Shown here: piece after piece, positions 38,343 to 46,404 of the stretch
Layout: each line of letters starts with the position of its first letter
Numbering within the stretch: the first letter of the stretch is position 1
Assembly (NCBI GenBank): GCA_938743325.2
Contig: OW568883.1
Span: 558,001-622,000 of the forward strand
Source of the DNA: Pycnococcus provasolii
Lineage: Eukaryota; Chlorophyta; Pseudoscourfieldiophyceae; Pseudoscourfieldiales; Pycnococcaceae
Length of the DNA: 64,000 nt
Direction: 5' to 3'
The notes under the pieces: model-generated
Told to the model about the DNA's origin: nothing
Seen by the model: the letters and a program-made list of their open reading frames with translations, nothing else
Database searches by the model: none
Program-made: the position numbers and the translations under genes

Positions 38343-41300
38343 TTATACTTTATTTTTATTCACCACATCGTCTTCCGGTGTGCCAAATGCAACTAAGATG
38401 CTGTGCTGCTGCTTGAGAATGCTGTTCTGCAACCGAGCAAGCTGCTCCTGCTCCTCGAGCACCTGCTTCGCGAGCGCCTCGAGGTCGTCAGCCTTCGTCT
38501 CCTGGTTCTCGGCGTCATCATCCCCATCCTCCTCGTCGTCGTCCTGCTGGCCGTAGCTGTCCACGATCGTCTCCGCCACCAAGTTTGCGACTTCGTCCGG
38601 ATCCTCGTTAGGCATCACCGCTCTCATCATCTCGTCACCGAGCTTGCCGCGAAGCAGCGTCGCCAACTCCTCCTTCTCCAGCTCCGTCTCGCCAACCTTG
38701 AGAACCCTAGGCTTCTCCACAAATTCCTCCTCAGCCTCCTTGCGGTGCTCCTCCTCAAGCTCCTCGAGAGACATGCCCTTCACCCAAGCCTCAAGAAGCA
38801 GGCGAACGCGGTGATTCGGAACGTACGACTTGTACAGGCCAATGCGCTTCAGGTTCTTCTTCCACGTGTCGCTGAAAATCTCCGAAATCTCCGTCAGGAT
38901 GCCCACCGTCTCCTGGCTCTGCTCCTTCACCTCGCTGTACGCGTCGACGATGATCGCGAGCACGAAGTTCAGCAGGATCTGCTGCACCAAGATGGCGTAC
39001 GACCAGAAGAACACCTGCCCGCTGATGTAGTGCCACGGCTTCTGGAGCTCCTTCAGCTCGCCGTTCACGCCAATCTCGCCAAGCAGGAACTCGAAGCACG
39101 TCATGATCGCGTCGGGAACGGTGGAGAATGTCTCAATGGCGTTTCCAAACACCAGGTATCCCATGATGGCGTAGCCGAAGAAGATGATGAAGAACAGCAC
39201 GAAGAAGTGGAACAGGTCCGCCGCCGCGAGCGTGAGCGTTCGCGTCACCACGCCCAACCTAGGCTGGAAGTGCATCAGCTTGAGAACACGCAGCAGGTAC
39301 AGCATGATGTTCACACCCGCGATGGCGTAGTAGAAAGCCAGGCGCTCGGTGAGCTCAGAAATCGACGAGTACATCGACGCGAGGCTGTCTAGGCCTTGGC
39401 CGTTGCCATTAATCTTCATAATGCGAGCCTCCGCCTCAAGATCGGCGTAGATGTCGTAGTTGATCTTGCATCGGAAGTCCTCCGCCAGGAACGCGTACGT
39501 CCACCACGTGATGTATCCCATCGTCATCAGCGCAAGGTTGAGCACGTCGATGTAGTTCCAAATGCTCTGGAAGTATGCCGAGTACCGGCCAAACTTCTTC
39601 TTCATCCTTAGCAGGTCCAAGCCCTCGTTGACAATGCCAAAGATGAGCGCAATTCCCAGCAGCACCTCCAAGAACAGACGGAAATTGTCCAAGTCTGTCA
39701 CGTACAGCTCGACGTCAATCACCTTCGTGCTGTGCAGCACGTCCACCTGACCAGATTCCGACGAGCGGAAGTAGATCTGAACGTTGCCAAACACCTGCAG
39801 CTCGGCGTTGTAGATCACCGTCTGTGCTCGCACCTCGTCCGTCTGCGTGTCCAAAAATAGACCCTCCTGCATGGTGAGCAGGTAGCGCTGCGCATTCTCC
39901 TCGTTAAGGTTGATGTCAAACCACACGAAGAAGCCGTCGGGGTATCCCGTCATCTTGCGGTGGAAGAAGCCGTACGGAACGTTGTTTCGGTTGAAGTACT
40001 CGCGGCAGTAAAGCGTTGGCTTGTCGAGCAGCTCCGTGCAGTTGTAGAACTTCGCGACGCCCTCGGAGTTGTCGAGGTCAGGGTCGTACAGCGCCGACGA
40101 TGCACGGAACACCGGGTCGATGCCGTACGGCTCGACGGTTCGCGCGCCACGGCAGTTCTCGTCAATCTTGTCGAAGCGAGCGTCGCCGCAGTCAGCCATG
40201 CCCTTGCGCGTCGCGTGCACCATCATGCCGGCAACCACGCGGTTCGTCAGGCCAACCATGCGGAAGCGCGTGCTGTTGAGCTGCGTGGGGTACGAAATCC
40301 CATCCTTCGTCGAGATTTCGAACGCGTGGCGCATCGTCGCCTCCGAGCAGGGGATGTTCGACATCGTCGCCTTCTTGAGCTGCACAATTCGGTTCACCTC
40401 GGCACCAACGAGAAGCTCGCGCCTCTGCTCCTCCGAAATGACGCCAGCCAGGGCGGCATCCTCAATCTGCTGCAGCTGCAGCGTGACCGCGCGATTCACG
40501 AGCTGCTGCTGGTCGCCGCGGCGCTGAATCATCTGGTTGTTCTGCTCCGCGAGAGAGGCGGCACGCTGCGCAGCCGCAAGCGCCTTCTCCTGCTGGCCGA
40601 TAATGGCATCGAGCTTCTTCGTGATTTCCGACTGCCCAATCTTGAGCTCGTCAAAGCCGCTCGACATCGTGTCCTTCAGCGAATTGGACATCGACTTCTG
40701 CGAAGCAGCACGAGCCGCGAAGCTCTTGCCAAGCTGCTCTTTCAGCGTATCCACGGAGCCGGAAAGGTCGCCCTGCTTCGACGACAGGCGAGTCAGGCTG
40801 TCCCCGAGCTGCGCGTAGCTGTCCTCCTGCAGCAGACGGCGCAGCCTGGCTGGCATGGTGACGCCATCCGGCAGGCACTCCTTGCAGATGCACGTGCGGT
40901 TGGGACCAGGGCCTGAGGTGCACGACGGACGCACGGGCCCATATCCATCGTCGGCCGACGCGGGATTGATAAGCTTCGGCGCTGTGCAGTCGCACACCTC
41001 GTTGCACGATCGCGTGTAAACTTCCATCATCACGTCGTCGTCCTTCTTGGGGAAGTTCAGCTTTTCCACGTCCGCATCGGTCATGCACTCTCCGAGGTAC
41101 TCGGGTGCGCGCGCCGCGACGTTGCACGTCATGTACGCCTCTACGGAGCCCTCCCAGCCCTTGTACTCAATCTGCCTCTTCGGGATGCTCACCTCGAACG
41201 CGGCACGCTGCTCGAGCTCGGCCGCACGCGCCTTGGACGCGGTGGACATGGTTACGAGGTCCATCGACGAGAGCACCGCCGGCACGAGGCGAGCGGCATG

Positions 41301-42746
41301 TCCCGCGTCAGGTGCGGCGGCGTAATTTCGCCTCACGTACTCGTTGAAGAGCGTTTCCATGCTGGCCGTCTTGCTGTCCGACGCCAGCAGACCTGTGGCA
41401 CGCTTGATCGTTTTGTAGATGTTCTTGTTGTCGAGCTTCACGTCCTCGACGAGCTTGTTCATGAGCTCCTTGCCAGAAGCGTCCGACACCGTTCCTCGCT
41501 CCTCGATCATCGTCCTGGCGTCCTTGAGTTGGTCTTCGAAGAACTTGTCGAGCACCTTCTGGCACTCTGACCTGCCACCCGGTTCGTCCTGGCGTCGTTT
41601 CGCCGACTCAGTGTTCGTGCCAGCCTTGAGCACGTTGTGGTCGCACGCCAGCAGCGCATTCACCTCGCCGGTGTGGTTGGTATTTGCCTCCGTCACGAGC
41701 GCCTTCAGTCGATCCACCTCGGCGTTGAACTCCGACACCTTCGTGGCATTTGGCTCAGCCTTGCCCTGCTCTGTCTTCATGTCACTCTGCGCCTTGTCCA
41801 AGTCGCCGTTGATCGTCGCGAGCTTCGCGTCGAGCTCCTTCGACTTGTAGTAATTCACGACGCCCGAGGGTGCCATATCAGCTAGCTTGGCCGCCTCACG
41901 CAGAATAGCAGCGTCGGTGTCCGTGGTGTTGCGAGAGGAGGCGATGGCGATGTCCGTCTTGATGACGTCCGCGTCCGCAGTCACGTTGTCATAGCTGAGC
42001 ACGGATCCGCTCACCTTGTGGAAGATGTCGCCCTTGACGCGAATTTCCCACCTCGTCGGACGGTCCTTCGTTCCCGCAGGCACGTCGTACAGCAGCAGCG
42101 GTTCAGGGCACTGCTCGCCGAAGCAGTCTCCGCTCAAGCTTTCGAACTTTCGGTCAGACTCGTAGTAGCACCCCGTTCCGTGCGGCGGCTTCTCCTCACC
42201 GCCCGAGGCTGGGCAGAGGTTCCACTGCGCGCGCGCGCGAAGGCTGTCGCTACCCGCGATGTGCGTGAAGTCCCACTCGAGATCCAGCTGCAGCGTGGTA
42301 AGGTTGAAGCGCGACGGCAGGTCTCCGCAGTCCGCTCGGCATCCGAAGTCTGCGTACTGCGGGAATTCCCACGGTTCCTCGCACAGGCCGTCTCCGCACA
42401 CGGGGTTCACCCATATCTTGGAGACGGTGTCCTGCGCCCAGCTGTACACGCCTTCCATGTTGTCGAAGGTGGTGTCCTCCGGGAGCAGGTGCGTGTTGAG
42501 CGTATTTTGCACCTCGTACGCGGCAGTGGTGTCTCTCTGAAGTCCGAGGATGAGCAGCCACAGGATACCGAAGCATATGAAGCTGAAGAGGTTCACGTAG
42601 TCGGTTCGTCTCTCGTGGATGCGCGTGTACTGCTCGTGCAGCCACGACACCACCTCCTGCGCCACCTCCCTTCGGTCCTGGTCCTCGAGCGACTCCTTGG
42701 TTTTGGCGCCATCGTCCGCCTTCGCTTTGCCCTTGCCGTCGGACAT
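38343..42746 (-). CDS. polycystin-type (PKD2/TRPP) cation channel with N-terminal Notch-like repeat
   Basis: 1467 residues. A cytosolic start and first membrane helix near residues 50-70 (LFSFICFGILWLLILGL) are followed by a Lin-12/Notch-type Cys-rich repeat near 115-142 (CGDGLCEEPWEF, FGCRADCGD). A large extracellular region of about 800 residues comes next, with coiled coil near 690-790. The channel core near 970-1275 has the polycystin pattern: YRVIDVELYV-like lead-in, NYIDVLNLALMTMGYITWW, YYAIAGVNIMLYLLRVLKLM, DLFHFFVLFFIIFFGYAIMG, then the pore region (FSTVPDAIMTCFEFLLGEIG) and ILLNFVLAIIVDAYSEVKEQ. The C-terminus is acidic and coiled. Green-algal polycystins are mechanosensory or flagellar Ca channels. 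That role is inferred. Confidence 0.9.
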   Translation of the reverse strand: MSDGKGKAKADDGAKTKESLEDQDRREVAQEVVSWLHEQYTRIHERRTDYVNLFSFICFGILWLLILGLQRDTTAAYEVQNTLNTHLLPEDTTFDNMEGVYSWAQDTVSKIWVNPVCGDGLCEEPWEFPQYADFGCRADCGDLPSRFNLTTLQLDLEWDFTHIAGSDSLRARAQWNLCPASGGEEKPPHGTGCYYESDRKFESLSGDCFGEQCPEPLLLYDVPAGTKDRPTRWEIRVKGDIFHKVSGSVLSYDNVTADADVIKTDIAIASSRNTTDTDAAILREAAKLADMAPSGVVNYYKSKELDAKLATINGDLDKAQSDMKTEQGKAEPNATKVSEFNAEVDRLKALVTEANTNHTGEVNALLACDHNVLKAGTNTESAKRRQDEPGGRSECQKVLDKFFEDQLKDARTMIEERGTVSDASGKELMNKLVEDVKLDNKNIYKTIKRATGLLASDSKTASMETLFNEYVRRNYAAAPDAGHAARLVPAVLSSMDLVTMSTASKARAAELEQRAAFEVSIPKRQIEYKGWEGSVEAYMTCNVAARAPEYLGECMTDADVEKLNFPKKDDDVMMEVYTRSCNEVCDCTAPKLINPASADDGYGPVRPSCTSGPGPNRTCICKECLPDGVTMPARLRRLLQEDSYAQLGDSLTRLSSKQGDLSGSVDTLKEQLGKSFAARAASQKSMSNSLKDTMSSGFDELKIGQSEITKKLDAIIGQQEKALAAAQRAASLAEQNNQMIQRRGDQQQLVNRAVTLQLQQIEDAALAGVISEEQRRELLVGAEVNRIVQLKKATMSNIPCSEATMRHAFEISTKDGISYPTQLNSTRFRMVGLTNRVVAGMMVHATRKGMADCGDARFDKIDENCRGARTVEPYGIDPVFRASSALYDPDLDNSEGVAKFYNCTELLDKPTLYCREYFNRNNVPYGFFHRKMTGYPDGFFVWFDINLNEENAQRYLLTMQEGLFLDTQTDEVRAQTVIYNAELQVFGNVQIYFRSSESGQVDVLHSTKVIDVELYVTDLDNFRLFLEVLLGIALIFGIVNEGLDLLRMKKKFGRYSAYFQSIWNYIDVLNLALMTMGYITWWTYAFLAEDFRCKINYDIYADLEAEARIMKINGNGQGLDSLASMYSSISELTERLAFYYAIAGVNIMLYLLRVLKLMHFQPRLGVVTRTLTLAAADLFHFFVLFFIIFFGYAIMGYLVFGNAIETFSTVPDAIMTCFEFLLGEIGVNGELKELQKPWHYISGQVFFWSYAILVQQILLNFVLAIIVDAYSEVKEQSQETVGILTEISEIFSDTWKKNLKRIGLYKSYVPNHRVRLLLEAWVKGMSLEELEEEHRKEAEEEFVEKPRVLKVGETELEKEELATLLRGKLGDEMMRAVMPNEDPDEVANLVAETIVDSYGQQDDDEEDGDDDAENQETKADDLEALAKQVLEEQEQLARLQNSILKQQHSILVAFGTPEDDVVNKNKV

Positions 42747-42842
42747 TTTTTCCGTGCGTGCGTGCAGGGTCGAGGGCTTGAGAGCCGCGAGTCCAAATCA
42801 AACAAAATACAACCGAGCAAAAAGCCTTGAGCCCTTTGAGAG

Positions 42843-42867
42843 ACTGTAGCTTACAGTAAGCTACAGT
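42843..42867. promoter_or_regulatory. 25-bp perfect palindrome upstream of the polycystin gene
   Basis: ACTGTAGCTTAC and its exact complement flank a single central A, 97 bases before the polycystin ATG. Near-copies (CTACAGTAAGC) follow immediately. Confidence 0.75.
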
Positions 42868-43684
42868 AAGCAAGCTACAACAAGCTTATTTGTGAGCAAA
42901 ACTGCAAACCAGCAAAAACTGCGCCACTACAGCTGCGACGAACTGCACAAAGCTGCGCCCGGCCGGCCCTGCGCTGCGCTGCGCTGCGGTGACGAGGCTG
43001 GGCCGGAGGGAGGTTGAAAGGTTGTCTTCCGAGTTCCGGAGCGCTGAGGTTGCGCCACCTTGCGCGAGGGGAGGCACTTGCGAGTTGCGAGTTGCGAGGC
43101 CTCTGATGTCTGATGCGGTGAGGGAAACTGGGAAAGGAAAGACATCAAAGCAACGCCAACACGCTTCGTTATGCTCTCCTCGTCCTGCGTTTTTCTACCT
43201 GGAGGCCGCCTCTTCTTCTGCTTGTCATTCGTGTTGTTTTGATGGTTTCCTCAAAATTCGCGTCAAGTTTTGCTACAAAAGTGTGACCAACCCTACTAAT
43301 TTCCTCCAATAGGTAACCAGAAGTTACTGTGCCTATTAACCTCTGCTCCCGTTGTACGATCCCGTTCACGCCGGTGAGTTTACAGGTTTACACTTCAGTA
43401 CCCGTATGTATCTTGCAGTCGTCGGGGAGTTGCTTGAGCCCAAAATGTAGAACTCGTCTTCTTCTCCCATTTTTCCTACCCGGTAGCAAGCACGTTAGGG
43501 TACAAAGGTACTACGAATTGCTCCTTACTGTAACTTATTATTAGCAATCATCAGGGAAAATGGCGCGATCCGTCCACAAATGTGGGTCATTGCATGCACA
43601 AGTGAGCGTGAATGCACAAGTGAGCTTCTGTGTGATGTCAACAGTAGATGAATAAAAATGGTATTGGATACTTACCTTAGGATT

Positions 43685-43747
43685 TCTCGAGGATTTCTCG
43701 AAAGAGGGTCTCGATGGGTTCTCGATTCAGGGTCTCGAAAGTCTCGA
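43685..43747. repeat. six regularly spaced TCTCGA boxes
   Basis: TCTCGA starts at 43685, 43696, 43709, 43720, 43733 and 43742, with spacing 11, 13, 11, 13 and 9, about 200 bases upstream of the esterase ATG. Confidence 0.7.
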
Positions 43748-43949
43748 AACAGATTCAGATTATTCGGGGTTACCAGGGAGAGAGAGAGTCTCGGCAATCT
43801 CGATTTGTCTCCTCGCATGTCATATGCCACCATGCCACTATATCTGCGCCACCACGCCATGCCACACGCCTCACCCACCTCGCCTCGCCCCTTCACGGTG
43901 GGGGCGGGGTCCCGTCCCGCCCGGGTGCGTTTAGAATGCCTCGCTCACA

Positions 43950-45170
43950 ATGCCGCGATACCTCGGTGCCACATGGTGGTGCACTCTCGCTCTACTCGCT
44001 CTACTGCTTGCTTGTGATGATGATGTGCTCGCGTACGACGTCGTGCAGATGCAAGTCGACGGTAGTGCGAACACGATTGAAGTGTACACGCCCACAGAAA
44101 ACGTCGCCGCAAAAGTTCCTGTAGTCATAGCGCTGCACGGACTCTGCATGACCGGACAATGGATGGTGTCGCCGCTAGGATTCGACCTCATACGATTCGT
44201 CGACTCGTACGGTTTCGCTCTCGTCGCGCCTGACGCACCCACGAGAAACGCGCCGCAACCCTGCGTCGAGTGTGGGAACCCGTTCTACGGAGGTCCTTCG
44301 TGCCTTGCCTTCGCGGCGTTTCCGAGCTGCTGTGCAAGAACAACGAGTGGTCCTGGAGGCGACCTCAACTCGTCCGTCGCATACTTGATGACTGTGCGCG
44401 ACGAGTTACTCTCAAAAGTCGACATCATCGACGCTTCGCGCATCTTCCTCTTTGGATTCTCCAACGGAGGCTTCATGAGCTACCGACTGCTATGCGAATT
44501 CCCACACGCCTTTGCAGGCGCAATGACGCTCGCGGCGTCTGGGCCAAACGTCACGAACGCGGAGTACTGCCCCACAGTCCAGAAACAGAGAGAAGGTGGG
44601 TGGACGCCCAAGGTGCGGATTGTGCATGTGCATGGAGAGGTGGACGACGTCATCAAGTACAACGGCGGTCCATTCAACGGATACCCGCACATACCTGCAG
44701 CTCGGGACGTTGCCGAATTTTGGGCGGAGTACAACGATAAGGCAAACAGCTCCTCACCACCATCCACGGCGCAGACGTTGGACCTTCTGCGCCCCTTCAC
44801 GGCTATCACCGGTCCTGTGACAGCGCCGTTTCCTCTCACGAATGAGTGGTTCGGGTCGACAACCGCGCTAGCGTCCGTACAGGCTGAGCGTGCCGCGTCG
44901 TACTTGAACTTGACGGATCTGGCGTATCGAGGCGGCCCTCTCTTGCGTGCGTATACGAGTGCCTCCAACAGCCAACAGCCTGCCCAGGCGTTCCTTCGTG
45001 GCATTCTACGACACGAGAACGAGACGACGGTCACTCACTGGTCGGATGACGACGGCGGCGAAGGGTTTGTGGAGCTGTGGGTTGTGCGTGGTCAAGGGCA
45101 CAATCTTTTCCAACTCCTCTCACCAGAAAAGCTTATGCGCGCCATGTGGTCGAGGTTGATCTTGCGCTAA
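43950..45170 (+). CDS. secreted alpha/beta-hydrolase esterase (PHB depolymerase/feruloyl esterase LpqC-like)
   Basis: 406 residues. A signal peptide opens the protein (WWCTLALLALLLACDDDVLA). The hydrolase fold shows VPVVIALHGLCMTGQWM for the oxyanion region and DASRIFLFGFSNGGFMSYRL for the nucleophile elbow, with Ser in GFSNGG. IVHVHGEVDDVIKYNGG carries the candidate Asp and GQGHNLF the candidate His. This is the pattern of extracellular polyester or feruloyl esterases. Several N-glycosylation sequons (NSS, NLT, NET) support secretion. The natural substrate is not evident. The stop codon lies inside an element shared with the CAP-H2 3' end, and TGTAA follows at 45183. Confidence 0.87.
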   Translation: MPRYLGATWWCTLALLALLLACDDDVLAYDVVQMQVDGSANTIEVYTPTENVAAKVPVVIALHGLCMTGQWMVSPLGFDLIRFVDSYGFALVAPDAPTRNAPQPCVECGNPFYGGPSCLAFAAFPSCCARTTSGPGGDLNSSVAYLMTVRDELLSKVDIIDASRIFLFGFSNGGFMSYRLLCEFPHAFAGAMTLAASGPNVTNAEYCPTVQKQREGGWTPKVRIVHVHGEVDDVIKYNGGPFNGYPHIPAARDVAEFWAEYNDKANSSSPPSTAQTLDLLRPFTAITGPVTAPFPLTNEWFGSTTALASVQAERAASYLNLTDLAYRGGPLLRAYTSASNSQQPAQAFLRGILRHENETTVTHWSDDDGGEGFVELWVVRGQGHNLFQLLSPEKLMRAMWSRLILR

Positions 45171-45190
45171 GATCGCTCATTCTGTAACGG
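45167..45190 (+). promoter_or_regulatory. 3' element shared with CAP-H2, containing the TGTAA signal
   Basis: CTAAGATCGCTCATTC is identical to 13993-14008. It is followed by TGTAACGGAA, whose TGTAA matches the chlorophyte poly(A) signal. Confidence 0.5.
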
Positions 45191-45258
45191 AACGTTAGTC
45201 ACTCTTTCTCTTTCACAGACAAAATGCTTTTTACATACTGTACATGTAAATATACACA

Positions 45259-46002
45259 TTATTGAATCACGGACAAAAGATTCCCGGTGCGCAAAACCAC
45301 GACCGCCAAGGTGAGGAAGAGGGCGCCGCTGTTGACAAAGGCGCCACCCGTGCACTTCCTAATGTCAGGCTCGAACACGAGCGTGCCTGATCCCTTCACG
45401 AACTCGCCACCGTCCTCCATGAAGTGCTTGTGAAGCATACAGTTCTCGCCCGAGCCTGGAGGGTCGCAGTAGATAGACTCGGGCCTTCCAAGCGTTTCCT
45501 CCTCCTCGAGGTCGCAGCGTAGCCACGCGGGTTGTCCGCAAAGCGTGTACGCGGTCATGCAACTGCTCGTGCACACCTTGTACACGCGCCTACCATTCGG
45601 AGTGCAACTGAGAAAGAACTCGTGGCACATCCACGCGCGCACGGATGCCTTGCACATGTCGTTACTGCTCCCCCCGAGTTCTCTGATAAGTTTCATGTAT
45701 GCGTTGATTGCGCCGTCCTCCGTCTTCATGACGCTGATGGGCCACGGCCCGTACGTTGTTCTGTTGCAGAATGTGTACGTGACGTGTTTCGCGCACCAGT
45801 TGAGGAGCACGCCCTGCGTGTCGTCGACGCACCCGTATTCGCAGAGCAGGCTTTCTCTGAAGTTTTCGCCGCGTTCTGCGAGCAAGCCGGGCGGCGCGGG
45901 CTCGACCTGCGCGTGCGCAAGACGAGCGAGCAGTGCTGCCATGGCGGCGAGCGTTACGGCCAAGGCCGGCCGCCATGGCTGCCACCGCTGACGGTAAGGC
46001 AT
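45259..46002 (-). CDS. secreted or GPI/TM-anchored protein with Frizzled-like cysteine-rich domain
   Basis: 247 residues. The N-terminus is a signal peptide (RPALAVTLAAMAALLARLAHA). The ectodomain has many cysteines. The stretch MCKASVRAWMCHEFFLSC, VYKVCTSSCMTAYTLC, WLRC follows the second half of Frizzled CRDs (C-x6-FLC-x4/5-C, then C-x3-C-x6-C and LRC). The first half shows LLCEYGC and NWC...FCNRT in a less standard arrangement. The C-terminus after KCTGG is hydrophobic (FVNSGALFLTLAVVVL) with a short tail, which fits either a GPI signal or one membrane helix. No seven-helix Frizzled part is present. Function is unknown; Frizzled CRDs bind lipid or Wnt-type ligands in animals. It is divergent from ETF-QO. 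Confidence 0.75.
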   Translation of the reverse strand: MPYRQRWQPWRPALAVTLAAMAALLARLAHAQVEPAPPGLLAERGENFRESLLCEYGCVDDTQGVLLNWCAKHVTYTFCNRTTYGPWPISVMKTEDGAINAYMKLIRELGGSSNDMCKASVRAWMCHEFFLSCTPNGRRVYKVCTSSCMTAYTLCGQPAWLRCDLEEEETLGRPESIYCDPPGSGENCMLHKHFMEDGGEFVKGSGTLVFEPDIRKCTGGAFVNSGALFLTLAVVVLRTGNLLSVIQ

Positions 46003-46404
46003 GGTTCACCCAGTGACGAGGCCGTCGGCCATGGAGTTTGCTCAAGACGTGTTTGACGGCGTGGTGACCAACCTCCTTCGCTCTCTCTCTCCGCTTCTTG
46101 GCCCAGCCTCGGATTCGCTCCTTTTGCTCTTGACCCTCGGTGGCCTCCTTTCCCACCTACCGTCGGGGAAGTCCGCCCTCACCTCCCTTTGACCATGCCT
46201 CATAGCCATCGGAGAAGTCCACCTAAACTTATGTTACGGATAGTGTCTGGTTTTGGTGAGCTCGGCAGAGCTTGAGGAGCAGGCTCAACCCCGAAACGAA
46301 ACGAAATTCGGGGTTGAGATTCGCACCCGCCGCTGCGCACACACGTCACCCTGGAGGAGGAGGAAATTAGTCTACCCGGGTAGGTTTCCCCTCGAGGGCA
46401 AAAC
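46003..46404. promoter_or_regulatory. divergent promoter of the Frizzled-like and ETF-QO genes
   Basis: About 400 bases. It carries a perfect hairpin: CTCAACCCCGAA (46284-46295) and TTCGGGGTTGAG (46307-46318) with an 11-base loop, about 90 bases before the ETF-QO ATG. Confidence 0.6.

Larger units (their letters stand above)
42747..43949. promoter_or_regulatory. 1.2-kb divergent region between polycystin and esterase genes
   Basis: It contains the 25-bp palindrome, a CTGCG repeat near 42970, inverted GGTAAC...GTTAC near 43313, a GGTACTAC near 43508, and an array of TCTCGA (43685-43747). No credible open frame was found. Confidence 0.5.

Noticed and set aside
39960-40916. Long plus-strand frame opposite the polycystin gene
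   Set aside because: Arg/His/Leu-rich antisense product of GC3-biased codons; the polycystin frame carries all conserved motifs.
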